From Chitinophaga skermanii (lineage in GTDB: Bacteria > Bacteroidota > Bacteroidia > Chitinophagales > Chitinophagaceae): a DNA stretch of 64,000 bases. Both the position numbers and the translations under genes were made by a program. Below, piece after piece: positions 17,078 to 25,232 of this stretch. The notes under the pieces are model-generated. The model did no database searches. It saw only the letters and a list, made by a program, of their open reading frames with translations, and was not told the DNA's origin. The first letter of the stretch is position 1; each line of letters begins with the position of its first letter. Location of the stretch: contig NZ_QLLL01000003.1 in assembly GCF_003259335.1 (NCBI RefSeq), forward strand, positions 496,001-560,000, read 5' to 3'.

Positions 17078-17119
17078 TAAAAAAATGCCCGCTTTACTCA
17101 ACAAGCGGGCATTTTTTTT
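17078..17119 (+). terminator. Rho-independent terminator after the GH35 gene
   Basis: Stem AAAATGCCCGCTT / AAGCGGGCATTTT with an 8-nt loop and a run of eight T. Confidence 0.9.
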
Positions 17120-17238
17120 GTAATTATCTCACCAAATTATCAACCAAGTAGGCGACATTTTTTTGATTTTCTACCGATTTTTTGGTAACTTAATAATGGT
17201 TAGTCCCCCTTTTTCTTAACACTTAAATTGAGCTTGCC

Positions 17239-17682
17239 ATGAGCGGAAGAATTAGAAACATCCTGCAAGCAAAAGGGCATGCAGTGTATTCCATCAAACC
17301 AAGCGACACCGTATTCGACGCTTTACAGGTTTTGGTAGACCGCAACGTTGGGGCCCTTCTCGTTTTAGAAGGCGACACCCTTCGCGGAATTTTTTCAGAA
17401 CGCGACTATGCACGTAGAGTCATCGTTAAAGGCCGCGCTTCGAAAGACACTTTAATTAGTGAGATTATGACGGAGAACCCTTTTACCGTCAGCGAAGATG
17501 ATCCTATTGAAACAGCGATGGAGAAAATGACGGATAAGCATATTCGGCATTTACCCGTTGTAGATGGAAATAACCGCTTAGTGGGAATGATCTCTATTGG
17601 CGACGTGGTGAAGTACATCATCGATGATCAACGTGCTACCATTCAAAACCTGGAAACGTATATCCACGGTACACATCAATAA
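17239..17682 (+). CDS. CBS-domain pair protein
   Basis: 147 residues made almost entirely of two CBS domains, about 15-70 and 77-138, each with the usual pattern (VFDALQVLVDRNVGALLVL, then GIFSERDYAR; AMEKMTDKHIRHLPVVD, then GMISIGDVVKYII). Pairs of this kind form a Bateman module that binds adenine nucleotides and signals energy state. Stand-alone versions act through unknown partners. It is cytosolic, with no other domain. The stop is followed by a bidirectional terminator facing lysC. Confidence 0.9.
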   Translation: MSGRIRNILQAKGHAVYSIKPSDTVFDALQVLVDRNVGALLVLEGDTLRGIFSERDYARRVIVKGRASKDTLISEIMTENPFTVSEDDPIETAMEKMTDKHIRHLPVVDGNNRLVGMISIGDVVKYIIDDQRATIQNLETYIHGTHQ

Positions 17683-17705
17683 GTAAGTCATACACCGTTA
17701 TATAA

Positions 17706-17750
17706 CAAAAACGCTTTCCGATCGAATAGACTGGAAAGCGTTTTTATTTT
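17706..17750. terminator. Bidirectional terminator between the CBS gene and lysC
   Basis: Stem AAAAACGCTTTCC / GGAAAGCGTTTTT with T-runs on both strands, placed between convergent genes. Confidence 0.9.
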
Positions 17751-17776
17751 GATAAACGATCGTTTTGATCATTCAT

Positions 17777-19069
17777 TTATAGCACACTTCCTTCAGCGAC
17801 AGCTAATTTCATCAATAGCTGCACTGTTTTCAAGGAACGTTGTTCGAGTAAAATTTGGCGATCGGTTGTTAATTCTCTTAGAAGTTCTGGTTGGTAATGG
17901 CGAACAGTTAAGAGTTCCAAGCCTTCGTTGTACTTCACTTTGAAATCGACGTGGAGAGCTTTAATTAACAATTCGATTTTATCAGGATTGTTATCGATAC
18001 AGCAAGAGAAGCTGATAGCGCCGTTTTGCATTAAGTTAATCTTCACCTTGCAGGCGTGGAAGATCTCGTAAATATCGCTGATTTTATCTTCTGTAATGAA
18101 GGCGTAGTTACGGGATTTAACGCTGATGAGTACTTGGTTTTTCTTCAATACAATCAATGGCGGTAACTTCTTAACATCGGCATCTTCTTTAATGACGGTA
18201 CCGGGTAAGTCTTTATCTAAGAAGCATTTCACGTATAACGGGATTTGCTTGTTTTGCAAAGGTTTGATTGTTTTCGGGTGAATTACTTGGGCGCCGTAGT
18301 AGGCGAGTTCGATTACTTCGCTGAAAGTAATTTCAGGAATCACCACTGTATTTGGGAAGAGTTTGGGATCGGCATTTTTGAAACCTTCTACATCTTTCCA
18401 GATCGTTTGGCTTTCGGCGTCGAGCATATTGGCAAATACACCGGCGGTATAATCGCTCCCTTCACGACCGAGCGTAACGGTTTCGTTTTGGTCGGTGCTA
18501 CCGATAAAGCCTTGCGCTATAACAATATTGGAATTGTTGAATAAAGGTTTTACGATTGTATTGACAGCATTTTGGGTGTAATCCCAGTCGATGTTGGCAT
18601 CGCGGAAATTATCGTCCGTTCTGAATACATCGCGTACATCTAGCCAGTTATTGGAAATACCTGCGTGGTTGAAGTAAGCACTTACAATGGCTGTGGAGAT
18701 TAATTCGCCCATACTTACGATTTGGTCGTAATAGTAATCGTAGGTACGAATAGGCTTTTCTCCTAATGTCCATTCTACTTCGGTGAAGAACTGTTGAAGC
18801 TGGGTGAACAAAGGATGTTCGTTTGTTCCGAGCAACTGTTCAGCCAAGTGAACGTGTTGTTGTTCTATATTATAGAGGAGTTGCGCTGCTATTTCACGCT
18901 TACGCATGAAGAAGTTTTGGGCAACTTTTTCCAGTTCATTTGTTGTTTTACCCATTGCCGAGGCAACGATCAGTAACTTTTCGCCAGGGAAAGCTTGTAC
19001 AATTTTACCTACGTGTTGTATGCGTTCAATACTTTCTAAACTTGCACCGCCAAATTTGAAAACCTTCAT
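17777..19069 (-). CDS. lysC: Aspartate kinase, monofunctional
   Basis: 430 residues. The N-terminal KVFKFGGASLESI motif, the SMGELIS and GREGSDYTAG substrate-site motifs and the VIHPKTI stretch identify an aspartokinase catalytic domain (about 1-290). The remaining 140 residues fit the regulatory ACT domains, so feedback control by lysine is likely. It makes aspartyl phosphate. With the thrA-type kinase at the left edge, the genome has at least two aspartokinase isoenzymes. It is divergent from fbp (151-bp gap) and converges on the CBS gene. Confidence 0.93.
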   Translation of the reverse strand: MKVFKFGGASLESIERIQHVGKIVQAFPGEKLLIVASAMGKTTNELEKVAQNFFMRKREIAAQLLYNIEQQHVHLAEQLLGTNEHPLFTQLQQFFTEVEWTLGEKPIRTYDYYYDQIVSMGELISTAIVSAYFNHAGISNNWLDVRDVFRTDDNFRDANIDWDYTQNAVNTIVKPLFNNSNIVIAQGFIGSTDQNETVTLGREGSDYTAGVFANMLDAESQTIWKDVEGFKNADPKLFPNTVVIPEITFSEVIELAYYGAQVIHPKTIKPLQNKQIPLYVKCFLDKDLPGTVIKEDADVKKLPPLIVLKKNQVLISVKSRNYAFITEDKISDIYEIFHACKVKINLMQNGAISFSCCIDNNPDKIELLIKALHVDFKVKYNEGLELLTVRHYQPELLRELTTDRQILLEQRSLKTVQLLMKLAVAEGSVL

Positions 19070-19220
19070 ATATCGGTTGATCTTCTGTTAAACAATTAAT
19101 TAGCAAATTACGGCAAACTTAGAATTGTTTAAAAATCTGATTTGCAAGAAATGACAGTTTCTTTATAATCGTTGCAAATAGCAGTATTTTCGTACCCACC
19201 AAAACAACGCTACTCGGAAC

Positions 19221-20228
19221 ATGAACAGCAAGCAAAAAGTAATGACGCTGGATGAATTCACCATCCAGGAACTTCGTAATTTCCCAGAAGCAACAGGCCA
19301 ATTGTCGGGCCTCTTGCGTGATATTGGCTTGGCAGCCAAAAGGGTGAATGTGGAAGTAAACAAGGCCGGTATCGCCGATATCCTGGGCGAAGCAGGTAAA
19401 ACCAATGTGCAAGGCGAATCAGTGAAGAAATTGGATGAGTTCGCCAATGACCAATTCATCAATTCCCTTCGCCATAGCATTTATTGCGCCGGTATGGCCT
19501 CGGAAGAGAATGAAGACTTTATTGCCTTTAACGATGAGAAATCGTTGCAATCGAAATATGTTGTATTAATTGATCCGCTCGACGGGTCTAGCAACATTGA
19601 TGTGAATGTATCGATTGGTACTATATTTTCGGTGTACCGCAGGTTAAGTGCTAATGGCAGTCCTTGTGACTTGAATGACTTCTTGCAAGAAGGGGCGAAG
19701 CAGATTGCGGCAGGGTATATTATATATGGGTCATCTACCATGTTAGTATATGCTACTAGGCGAAGTGTACAAGGTTTTACCCTTGATCCTTCTATTGGCG
19801 AGTTCTGTTTGAGTCACCCAAACATCCAGGTACCTAATAATAGCGATATCTTCTCTGTAAACGCCGGTTACTATCATTTATACGAGGAAAACGTGCGTGA
19901 AGCCATCGATTTATACATGGCGAAGGATATGAACGACCGTATTTACCGCCACCGTTTTGTGGGTTGTATGGTAGCAGAAATCCATCGTACGCTTATCCAA
20001 GGGGGTATTTTCATGTATCCAGCCTTTGGTAAATACAAAAACGGGCGTTTACGCCTTTGTTACGAGTGTAACCCGATGAGCTTCCTCATCGAAAAAGCGG
20101 GCGGAGCATCCATCGTAGATGGTCATACCCGTTTGTTAGACGTAAAACCAACCGAATTGCACCAACGGATTCCTATTTTCATTGGGTCGAAAGACATGGT
20201 GGATGTAGTGAAAGTTGTGCTACAATAA
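19221..20228 (+). CDS. fbp: Fructose-1,6-bisphosphatase, class I
   Basis: 335 residues. The metal- and phosphate-binding signature DPLDGSSNID lies at 118-127, with the acidic SEENEDF at 94-100 before it and the sugar-binding AEIHRTLIQGG and CYECNPMSFLIEKAGG later. This is the gluconeogenic enzyme that hydrolyses fructose 1,6-bisphosphate to fructose 6-phosphate, in the cytosol. The start at 19221 gives the usual N-terminal helix (TLDEFTIQEL). A terminator directly follows. Confidence 0.95.
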   Translation: MNSKQKVMTLDEFTIQELRNFPEATGQLSGLLRDIGLAAKRVNVEVNKAGIADILGEAGKTNVQGESVKKLDEFANDQFINSLRHSIYCAGMASEENEDFIAFNDEKSLQSKYVVLIDPLDGSSNIDVNVSIGTIFSVYRRLSANGSPCDLNDFLQEGAKQIAAGYIIYGSSTMLVYATRRSVQGFTLDPSIGEFCLSHPNIQVPNNSDIFSVNAGYYHLYEENVREAIDLYMAKDMNDRIYRHRFVGCMVAEIHRTLIQGGIFMYPAFGKYKNGRLRLCYECNPMSFLIEKAGGASIVDGHTRLLDVKPTELHQRIPIFIGSKDMVDVVKVVLQ

Positions 20229-20264
20229 GGCTTTTAAGCAACTGGCAAGATTGTTGCTTTGATA

Positions 20265-20297
20265 AAATTGCAGGCATGTCCTGCAATTTTATTTTAA
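20265..20297 (+). terminator. Rho-independent terminator after fbp
   Basis: Perfect 11-bp stem AAAATTGCAGG / CCTGCAATTTT with a 5-nt loop, then ATTTTA. Confidence 0.8.
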
Positions 20298-20315
20298 CCA
20301 AAACGTTTACAGTTT

Positions 20316-20840
20316 ATGACAACTGTTCTAAGAAAAACATTTTTATGCCTCTTGGTGAGTGCTGCAGTTGTAACGGAAGCGAGTGCTTGTTCTTCAAGCA
20401 AACCTGTTGCAAAAACTTCAAAAAGCACCACTACATCCGCACCTAAGAAAAAAATATCGAGGGGAGAATTTGAAGAAGAGATTTTGGCTTACACGAACAA
20501 ATTCCGCCAGTCTAAAGGAAAGCCACCTTTAAAATTGGTGGACGTTATTAGCGACGAAGCCCGTGATCATAGCAAAGACATGGCCAATGGTCGTACCGGT
20601 TTTGGGCATGAAGGCTTTGAATCACGCATTGACCATGTAACCAAGAAAATGGGACGCGTGGCCGGTGCTGCTGAAAACGTAGCCTACGGTAATTTGGATG
20701 CACAGGGTGTAGTGAATGGTTGGATTAATAGCCCGGGGCACCGTAAGAATATGCTGGGCGATTATACCATGATAGGTATTGGCGTGGCAGAAGGTAAAAA
20801 CAACATCACTTTTTTTACACAGGTGTTTATCAAACAGTAA
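20316..20840 (+). CDS. CAP (SCP/PR1)-domain secreted protein
   Basis: 174 residues with a signal sequence and a probable lipobox (ASACSS, Cys25). A Ser/Lys/Thr-rich linker runs to about residue 48. The CAP domain follows: EEEILAYTNKFRQSKGKPPL, GHEGFESRI, AENVAYG and GWINSPGHRKNML, the last being the family's signature with the conserved His. Bacterial CAP proteins are extracellular or envelope proteins, some binding lipids; a specific role is not known. It may read from its own promoter because fbp upstream has a terminator. Confidence 0.88.
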   Translation: MTTVLRKTFLCLLVSAAVVTEASACSSSKPVAKTSKSTTTSAPKKKISRGEFEEEILAYTNKFRQSKGKPPLKLVDVISDEARDHSKDMANGRTGFGHEGFESRIDHVTKKMGRVAGAAENVAYGNLDAQGVVNGWINSPGHRKNMLGDYTMIGIGVAEGKNNITFFTQVFIKQ

Positions 20841-20892
20841 TCGCCTTGTAATTACACGCATAAACAAATTGGGATGTCATCAATATCCCAGC

Positions 20893-20928
20893 AAGTCGTT
20901 CCTACCTCGTAGGGGCGACTTTTTTTAT
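20893..20928 (+). terminator. Rho-independent terminator after the CAP gene
   Basis: Two-part stem AAGTCG-tt-CCTAC / GTAGG-gg-CGACTT with a 3-nt loop and seven T; the tail touches the end of the convergent AraC gene. Confidence 0.85.
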
Positions 20929-21872
20929 TGCATTTTCTTAGGCGTGTAGCCGAACAATTTCTTATAAGCATGAATAAAATGGGAAGCTTGGCTATAACCT
21001 AGAATGTCGGCGACTTCGTTTACGTTGCGTTCTCCACTTTGTAATAATACGTTGGCCCATTGCATGCGTAAGTGCTGTTGGTAGGCGAATAGGCTCATAC
21101 CAGTAGCCGCTTTTAGGCCCTTTACAATGACTTGTGCAGGAAGGCGGAATTGTTGGGATAGCGTGGGTGCATCGTAAATATTGGGGCACATTTCCTGTAA
21201 GTACGCGCATACGTCTTGAATACCGTGTTGTTGTTTGGAAGTTAGGGCATTTTGTGTATCGAACAAGCCATGGATAAGGAACTCGGTTAGTTTTACATCG
21301 AGGTATACTTCGCGGATGGCACCTTCAAAAGGGCAATCGTCGATCGCTTGGATGCTTTGCAGCATAGCGGGTGTTAGGCGGCGGTTTTCGCCGATGAAGG
21401 AGAAGGTTTGCGCTTGTAGGATTTTATCGATAATAGCGTCTGCCTGTTGATGTTGAAGTGTTTGGAGTTTCTCTATGGTTTTAGCGGGGGAAAGTGATAT
21501 TGTGAAATAGTGGTAATCGTTTTGTTTGGGAAAACGGTATTGCGAGATGGGGGAATGGCAGTTATACAGGTTGTATTGCATGGGTTGCATATCGGCATTA
21601 TCGATCGTGGGGCCGATGGTTGCCCAGGAAGAACCTGCCAATTGGAAATGTAAACTGGTATGCGTTTCATCGTAGAAGTCGACTACCCGGGTTTCTTCAT
21701 CGAAGCTGCCTCTGAAGTGGATCATATCGAAGCCTGGTCCGCGGTGATGCACGGTTTTTGCTTTGATAAGATGATCTAAATTGGCAGGAACATTTAGCGG
21801 CATGGGGGTTTGCAAGGCATTTACTTGCCTTGCTAACAAATATTTAAAATCGTCACCGCTGAGTGTCTTCAT
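20925..21872 (-). CDS. AraC family transcriptional regulator
   Basis: 315 residues. The last ~95 residues form the double helix-turn-helix DNA-binding domain: FRLPAQVIVKGLKAATGMS, then LLQSGERNVNEVADILGYSQASHFIHAYKKLFGYTP, a textbook AraC signature. The N-terminal ~220 residues would hold the ligand-binding or dimerisation part, not recognised. It is divergent from the HAD hydrolase gene (79-bp gap), whose upstream DNA carries two 9-bp direct repeats 21 bp apart. It may therefore regulate itself and the HAD-CAT unit. Confidence 0.9.
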   Translation of the reverse strand: MKTLSGDDFKYLLARQVNALQTPMPLNVPANLDHLIKAKTVHHRGPGFDMIHFRGSFDEETRVVDFYDETHTSLHFQLAGSSWATIGPTIDNADMQPMQYNLYNCHSPISQYRFPKQNDYHYFTISLSPAKTIEKLQTLQHQQADAIIDKILQAQTFSFIGENRRLTPAMLQSIQAIDDCPFEGAIREVYLDVKLTEFLIHGLFDTQNALTSKQQHGIQDVCAYLQEMCPNIYDAPTLSQQFRLPAQVIVKGLKAATGMSLFAYQQHLRMQWANVLLQSGERNVNEVADILGYSQASHFIHAYKKLFGYTPKKMQ

Positions 21873-21880
21873 GTGAAATT

Positions 21881-21910
21881 CGATACTTTTATATTAGATC
21901 GCGATACTTT
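21881..21910. promoter_or_regulatory. Direct repeat CGATACTTT x2, candidate AraC-type operator
   Basis: CGATACTTT occurs at 21881-21889 and 21902-21910, a 21-bp period equal to two helical turns, which is how AraC-family proteins usually read DNA. The second copy overlaps the expected -33 position of the rightward promoter. Confidence 0.45.
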
Positions 21911-21927
21911 ACACGAAATTAATCAAA

Positions 21928-21935
21928 TAGTTTTG
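21928..21935 (+). promoter_or_regulatory. Bacteroidota -7 promoter element (TAGTTTTG)
   Basis: Exact TAnnTTTG match 16 bp before the ATG at 21952, with TTTA about 16 bp upstream as a possible -33 element. Confidence 0.45.
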
Positions 21936-21951
21936 CATCTCCATTGAGCCC

Positions 21952-22680
21952 ATGGCAAAGGAACAATGGCGAATAAAAAATACGAGATACATGACTAAAG
22001 ACATTAAAGTGATTGCCTTCGATGCCGACGACACATTGTGGGATAACGAGATTTATTTCCGTGAGGCAGAACAAGCATTCAAAGACCTTATCCAACCTTA
22101 TACAAGCGCCACGAATATTGTTGACACCTTGTTTAATACCGAATTACAAAACCTGCCGATTTATGGTTACGGCATCAAAGGTTTTACATTGAGCATGGTT
22201 GAAACCGCTGTGAAACTAACCCAAGGCGATCTTCCTCCACATATCACGCACCAAATTTTAGACATCGGTAAAAGCATGTTAAACCGCCCTGTGCAACTGA
22301 TCGATGGTGTAGAATCTGTATTGGATGCCTTGCATAAAGATTACCGTTTAATGGTAGCTACTAAAGGCGATTTGCTCGATCAACAAAGGAAAGTAAAGCA
22401 ATCGCAATTAATGCAATACTTTAAGCACGTAGAAGTAATGAGTGATAAGAAAGAGAATGATTATCGCCAGATTTTACAGCAACAAAATATTGCGCCGAAA
22501 GAGTTCTTAATGATTGGAAACTCTTTGAAATCGGATGTATTGCCTGTATTGAACATCGATGCACATGCAGTACACGTACCTTACGCGATAACTTGGTTGC
22601 ATGAACATGCCGAAGTACCGCAACACCCCAACTTCTTAGCCGTTGAAAAAATTACAGAAATCTTAAACGTGATGCGTTAA
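21952..22680 (+). CDS. HAD family hydrolase
   Basis: 242 residues. The haloacid dehalogenase motif I is FDADDTLWDNE (nucleophile Asp22, general acid Asp24), motif II includes MVATKG, and motif IV is MIGNSLKSDVLP. Such enzymes are phosphatases acting on small phosphorylated metabolites; the substrate is not readable. A second ATG at 21991 (MTKDIKVIAF) would remove 13 residues and is equally plausible; the -7 element fits either. Its stop overlaps the next gene's ATG (TAATG), so the two are translationally coupled. Confidence 0.87.
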   Translation: MAKEQWRIKNTRYMTKDIKVIAFDADDTLWDNEIYFREAEQAFKDLIQPYTSATNIVDTLFNTELQNLPIYGYGIKGFTLSMVETAVKLTQGDLPPHITHQILDIGKSMLNRPVQLIDGVESVLDALHKDYRLMVATKGDLLDQQRKVKQSQLMQYFKHVEVMSDKKENDYRQILQQQNIAPKEFLMIGNSLKSDVLPVLNIDAHAVHVPYAITWLHEHAEVPQHPNFLAVEKITEILNVMR

Positions 22681-23306
22681 TGCAGTTGATAGATATTGAA
22701 ACGTGGGAGCGGAAACCGCAATACGACTTTTTTAAAGATTATGATAATCCCTTCTTCAACATCACAGCCCAGGTGGATGTAACAGGATTATACGCCGATG
22801 CAAAAGCAAGGCAACAACCGTTTTTCTTAGCTTGCTTGTATTGGTTAACCAAAGCAGTCAACCAAGTACCGGCTTTCAAATTGCGTTTGCATAATGGAGC
22901 GGTAGTGGCCCACGAAACCATTCATTGTAGTTCTACCGTGATGAAGCCCGATGGGAACTTTACATTTGGGTATTTCCCGTTTGACCATGATGTAACGGCT
23001 TTTTGCGAGGCGGGGAAAGTGGAAATAGAGAAGCTTCGTACGCAACAGGTATTGGATGGGATGGAAGCCATGATAAACGTGATACACGTGTCGGTTATAC
23101 CATGGATTAGCTTTACCAGTTTACAACATGCGCGTAAGTTCAAAACGGGCGATAGTATTCCGAAAATCACGTTAGGCAAATATACCATGGTAGGCGATCG
23201 CCGCATGATGCCGGTTTCCGTGGAAGTACACCATGCGTTGATGGATGGCTTGCATGTGGGGCAATATTTTGCGGCCTTGGAAAAAATGGGGCAAGAGGGT
23301 TTGTAA
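22680..23306 (+). CDS. Chloramphenicol acetyltransferase-like (CatA family) protein
   Basis: 208 residues, close to the usual 210-220 of type A CAT. The catalytic motif HHALMDGLHVG is present (His185, Asp189), as are the N-terminal WERKPQYDFFKDYDNPFFN and the PKITLGKY stretch of the trimer interface. The fold acetylates a hydroxyl using acetyl-CoA. Many chromosomal homologues of Bacteroidota have unknown substrates, so chloramphenicol resistance should not be assumed. Its ATG overlaps the HAD gene's stop by one base. Confidence 0.85.
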   Translation: MQLIDIETWERKPQYDFFKDYDNPFFNITAQVDVTGLYADAKARQQPFFLACLYWLTKAVNQVPAFKLRLHNGAVVAHETIHCSSTVMKPDGNFTFGYFPFDHDVTAFCEAGKVEIEKLRTQQVLDGMEAMINVIHVSVIPWISFTSLQHARKFKTGDSIPKITLGKYTMVGDRRMMPVSVEVHHALMDGLHVGQYFAALEKMGQEGL

Positions 23307-23332
23307 ATGAATTTATGTTGTAATTTGGCACC

Positions 23333-24097
23333 ATGGAAACGAGGAATATTATTGAAGTAAAGAACTTGGTGAAGAATTACGGCGATTTTCAAGCTGTAAA
23401 GGGCATCAGTTTCGATGTGCGAGAAGGTGAGATCTTTGGATTATTAGGACCTAATGGCGCCGGTAAATCTACTACCTTGGAGATCATTGAAACCTTGCGT
23501 GATAAAACGAGTGGGGAAGTGATCGTAGATGGATTGAACTTGGATACACAACCGGAAGCGATCAAGAAAATCATCGGGGTGCAGTTGCAAACTTCGGGCT
23601 ATTATCCCAACTTGAACCTCGTAGAGTTAATAGAGCTGTTTGGCGGGTTGTATAATCAACCGGTTAATCCCAAAGAGCTATTAGCAGCCTTCAACCTCGA
23701 AGACAAAGCAAAAGCAAAATACAAAGCGTTATCCGGCGGGCAGAAACAACGTTTCAGCATTGCCACCACGCTGATCAATAAACCTAAAATCATCTTCCTC
23801 GACGAACCCACAACAGGCCTCGATCCGCAAGCGCGCCGTAACCTGTGGGACTTAATCCTGGATGTTCGTTCAAAAGGCACCACCGTTGTTATTACAACAC
23901 ACTACATGGATGAAGCCGAGTTCCTGTGCGATCGTTGCGCGATTGTTGATAGTGGTAAAATTATTGCGCTCGATTCCCCTAACAACCTCATCGATCAATT
24001 AGTAGACAGTGGCTTCCAAAGAGAAAAACAAGTGAAGCTAGCCAACTTGGAAGATGTGTTCATTACCCTAACCGGGAAAGCACTACGCGAATCCTAA
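23333..24097 (+). CDS. ABC transporter ATP-binding protein
   Basis: 254 residues with a full set of ABC motifs: Walker A GPNGAGKST (39-47), the Q-loop LQTSGYYPNLN, signature LSGGQKQRFS, Walker B IIFLDEPTTGLD and the switch TTHYMDEAE. It belongs to the CcmA/DrrA-like drug or export type. No membrane permease gene lies on either side: upstream is the CAT-like gene and 12 bp downstream the DinB-fold gene. The permease must be elsewhere, or the gene is an orphan. The C-terminus is short after the nucleotide-binding domain. Confidence 0.93.
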   Translation: METRNIIEVKNLVKNYGDFQAVKGISFDVREGEIFGLLGPNGAGKSTTLEIIETLRDKTSGEVIVDGLNLDTQPEAIKKIIGVQLQTSGYYPNLNLVELIELFGGLYNQPVNPKELLAAFNLEDKAKAKYKALSGGQKQRFSIATTLINKPKIIFLDEPTTGLDPQARRNLWDLILDVRSKGTTVVITTHYMDEAEFLCDRCAIVDSGKIIALDSPNNLIDQLVDSGFQREKQVKLANLEDVFITLTGKALRES

Positions 24098-24109
24098 AAT
24101 TAATATTGC

Positions 24110-24661
24110 ATGTCGAACCACGAAGACTTACGTTATCCTATCGGCCATGCCGATACTAGTATCGAATTAACCCCGCAACAGCGGCAATCATTGATTACCG
24201 ATATCCGGTATTTACCTTCGTTATTGGAGCTAATGGTACAAAACCTCGACGAGGCCCAACTAAACACACCTTATAGGCCCGGTGGCTGGACGGTAGCGCA
24301 AGTGGTGCATCACGTGGCCGATAGCCATATGAACGCCTTAGTGAGGCTAAAATTGGCTTTAACGGAAGACAACCCACAGATTAAACCTTACGAGGAACAA
24401 TTGTGGGCAGAATTGGAAGACGTTAAACATGTGCCGATTAATGTGTCGTTAACCTTGTTACACGCTTTGCATGTGCGCTGGGTAGCGATTTTAGAACGGT
24501 TAACAGAAGAGCAATGGCAACGTACCTTCTTCCACCCGGCATCAAAAAAAATCACCTCTATTGCACAACATTTAATTCTTTATGCTTGGCATGGTAAGCA
24601 CCATTTAGCTCATATCGAGAAACTCGTAGAGCGTGAAGGGTGGCCGAAGCCAGGCTTTTAA
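24110..24661 (+). CDS. DinB/YfiT-type metal-dependent protein (bacillithiol transferase-like)
   Basis: 183 residues. It begins with DLRYPIGHADTSIELTPQQRQSLITDI and has the core RPGGWTVAQVVHHVADSHMN, followed by YAWHGKHHLAHIEKL near the C-terminus. This is the pattern of the YfiT/BstA branch of the DinB four-helix fold, in which three His bind a metal (here in VVHHVADS and GKHHLAHI). These proteins transfer bacillithiol to electrophiles. The bacillithiol gene bshB1 lies in this window (42872), consistent with that thiol being made. It is 12 bp after the ABC ATPase gene and 10 bp before the Nudix gene. Confidence 0.82.
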   Translation: MSNHEDLRYPIGHADTSIELTPQQRQSLITDIRYLPSLLELMVQNLDEAQLNTPYRPGGWTVAQVVHHVADSHMNALVRLKLALTEDNPQIKPYEEQLWAELEDVKHVPINVSLTLLHALHVRWVAILERLTEEQWQRTFFHPASKKITSIAQHLILYAWHGKHHLAHIEKLVEREGWPKPGF

Positions 24662-24671
24662 AATATAGATT

Positions 24672-25232
24672 ATGAGCGACCCGTTAGATTGGAAACTAGT
24701 TAAAAGTGAGTATGTTTTCACGGAACCTTGGTTAAAAGCACGGAAGGATACTTGTATAACGGCCAGCGGTAAGCAGGTCGACAATTATTACGTGATTGAA
24801 TACCCCGACTGGGTGAATGCATTTGCACTAACAGCAGAGGGGAAAGTGTTGATGGTAAAACAATTTAGGCAAGGCTTAGGTAAAACCATTATCGAAGTAC
24901 CTGGTGGATGTGTAGATCCAACTGATGCTACTTTAGAAGATGCTATTCGTCGTGAATTATTGGAGGAAACGGGGTATACATTTTCCCACGTAGAACCGAT
25001 GGGTTCCATTTCAGCGAATGCGGGCACCACTACTAATCTCACGCATTATTTCTTTGCTACGGGCGGGGTGAAAGTATCACAACAATCGCTGGATGAGCAC
25101 GAGGAATTGGATGTATTGTTGATGAGTATCGACGAGGTGAAAGCCTTGTTGCAGCAGCACGAGATTTGGCAAAGTCTGCATGCTGCATGCTTATTCTACG
25201 GCTTAATTAAAGCAGGGGAGATGCAATGGTAA
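24672..25232 (+). CDS. NUDIX hydrolase (ADP-ribose pyrophosphatase-like)
   Basis: 186 residues. The Nudix box runs through GGCVDPTDATLEDAIRREL and continues LEETGY, matching GX5EX7REUXEEXGU apart from the first Glu position, where Asp or Thr stands. The preceding VMVKQFRQG and the following AGTTTNLTHYFFA are typical of the ADP-ribose or nucleoside-diphosphate-sugar pyrophosphatases. It hydrolyses a nucleoside diphosphate linked to a second moiety. It ends exactly where the convergent folC stop begins. Confidence 0.87.
   Translation: MSDPLDWKLVKSEYVFTEPWLKARKDTCITASGKQVDNYYVIEYPDWVNAFALTAEGKVLMVKQFRQGLGKTIIEVPGGCVDPTDATLEDAIRRELLEETGYTFSHVEPMGSISANAGTTTNLTHYFFATGGVKVSQQSLDEHEELDVLLMSIDEVKALLQQHEIWQSLHAACLFYGLIKAGEMQW

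Noticed and set aside
22680..23306. Chloramphenicol resistance gene on a mobile element
   Set aside because: Composition matches the chromosome, it is coupled to a HAD gene, and no mobility genes are near; more likely a resident acetyltransferase.
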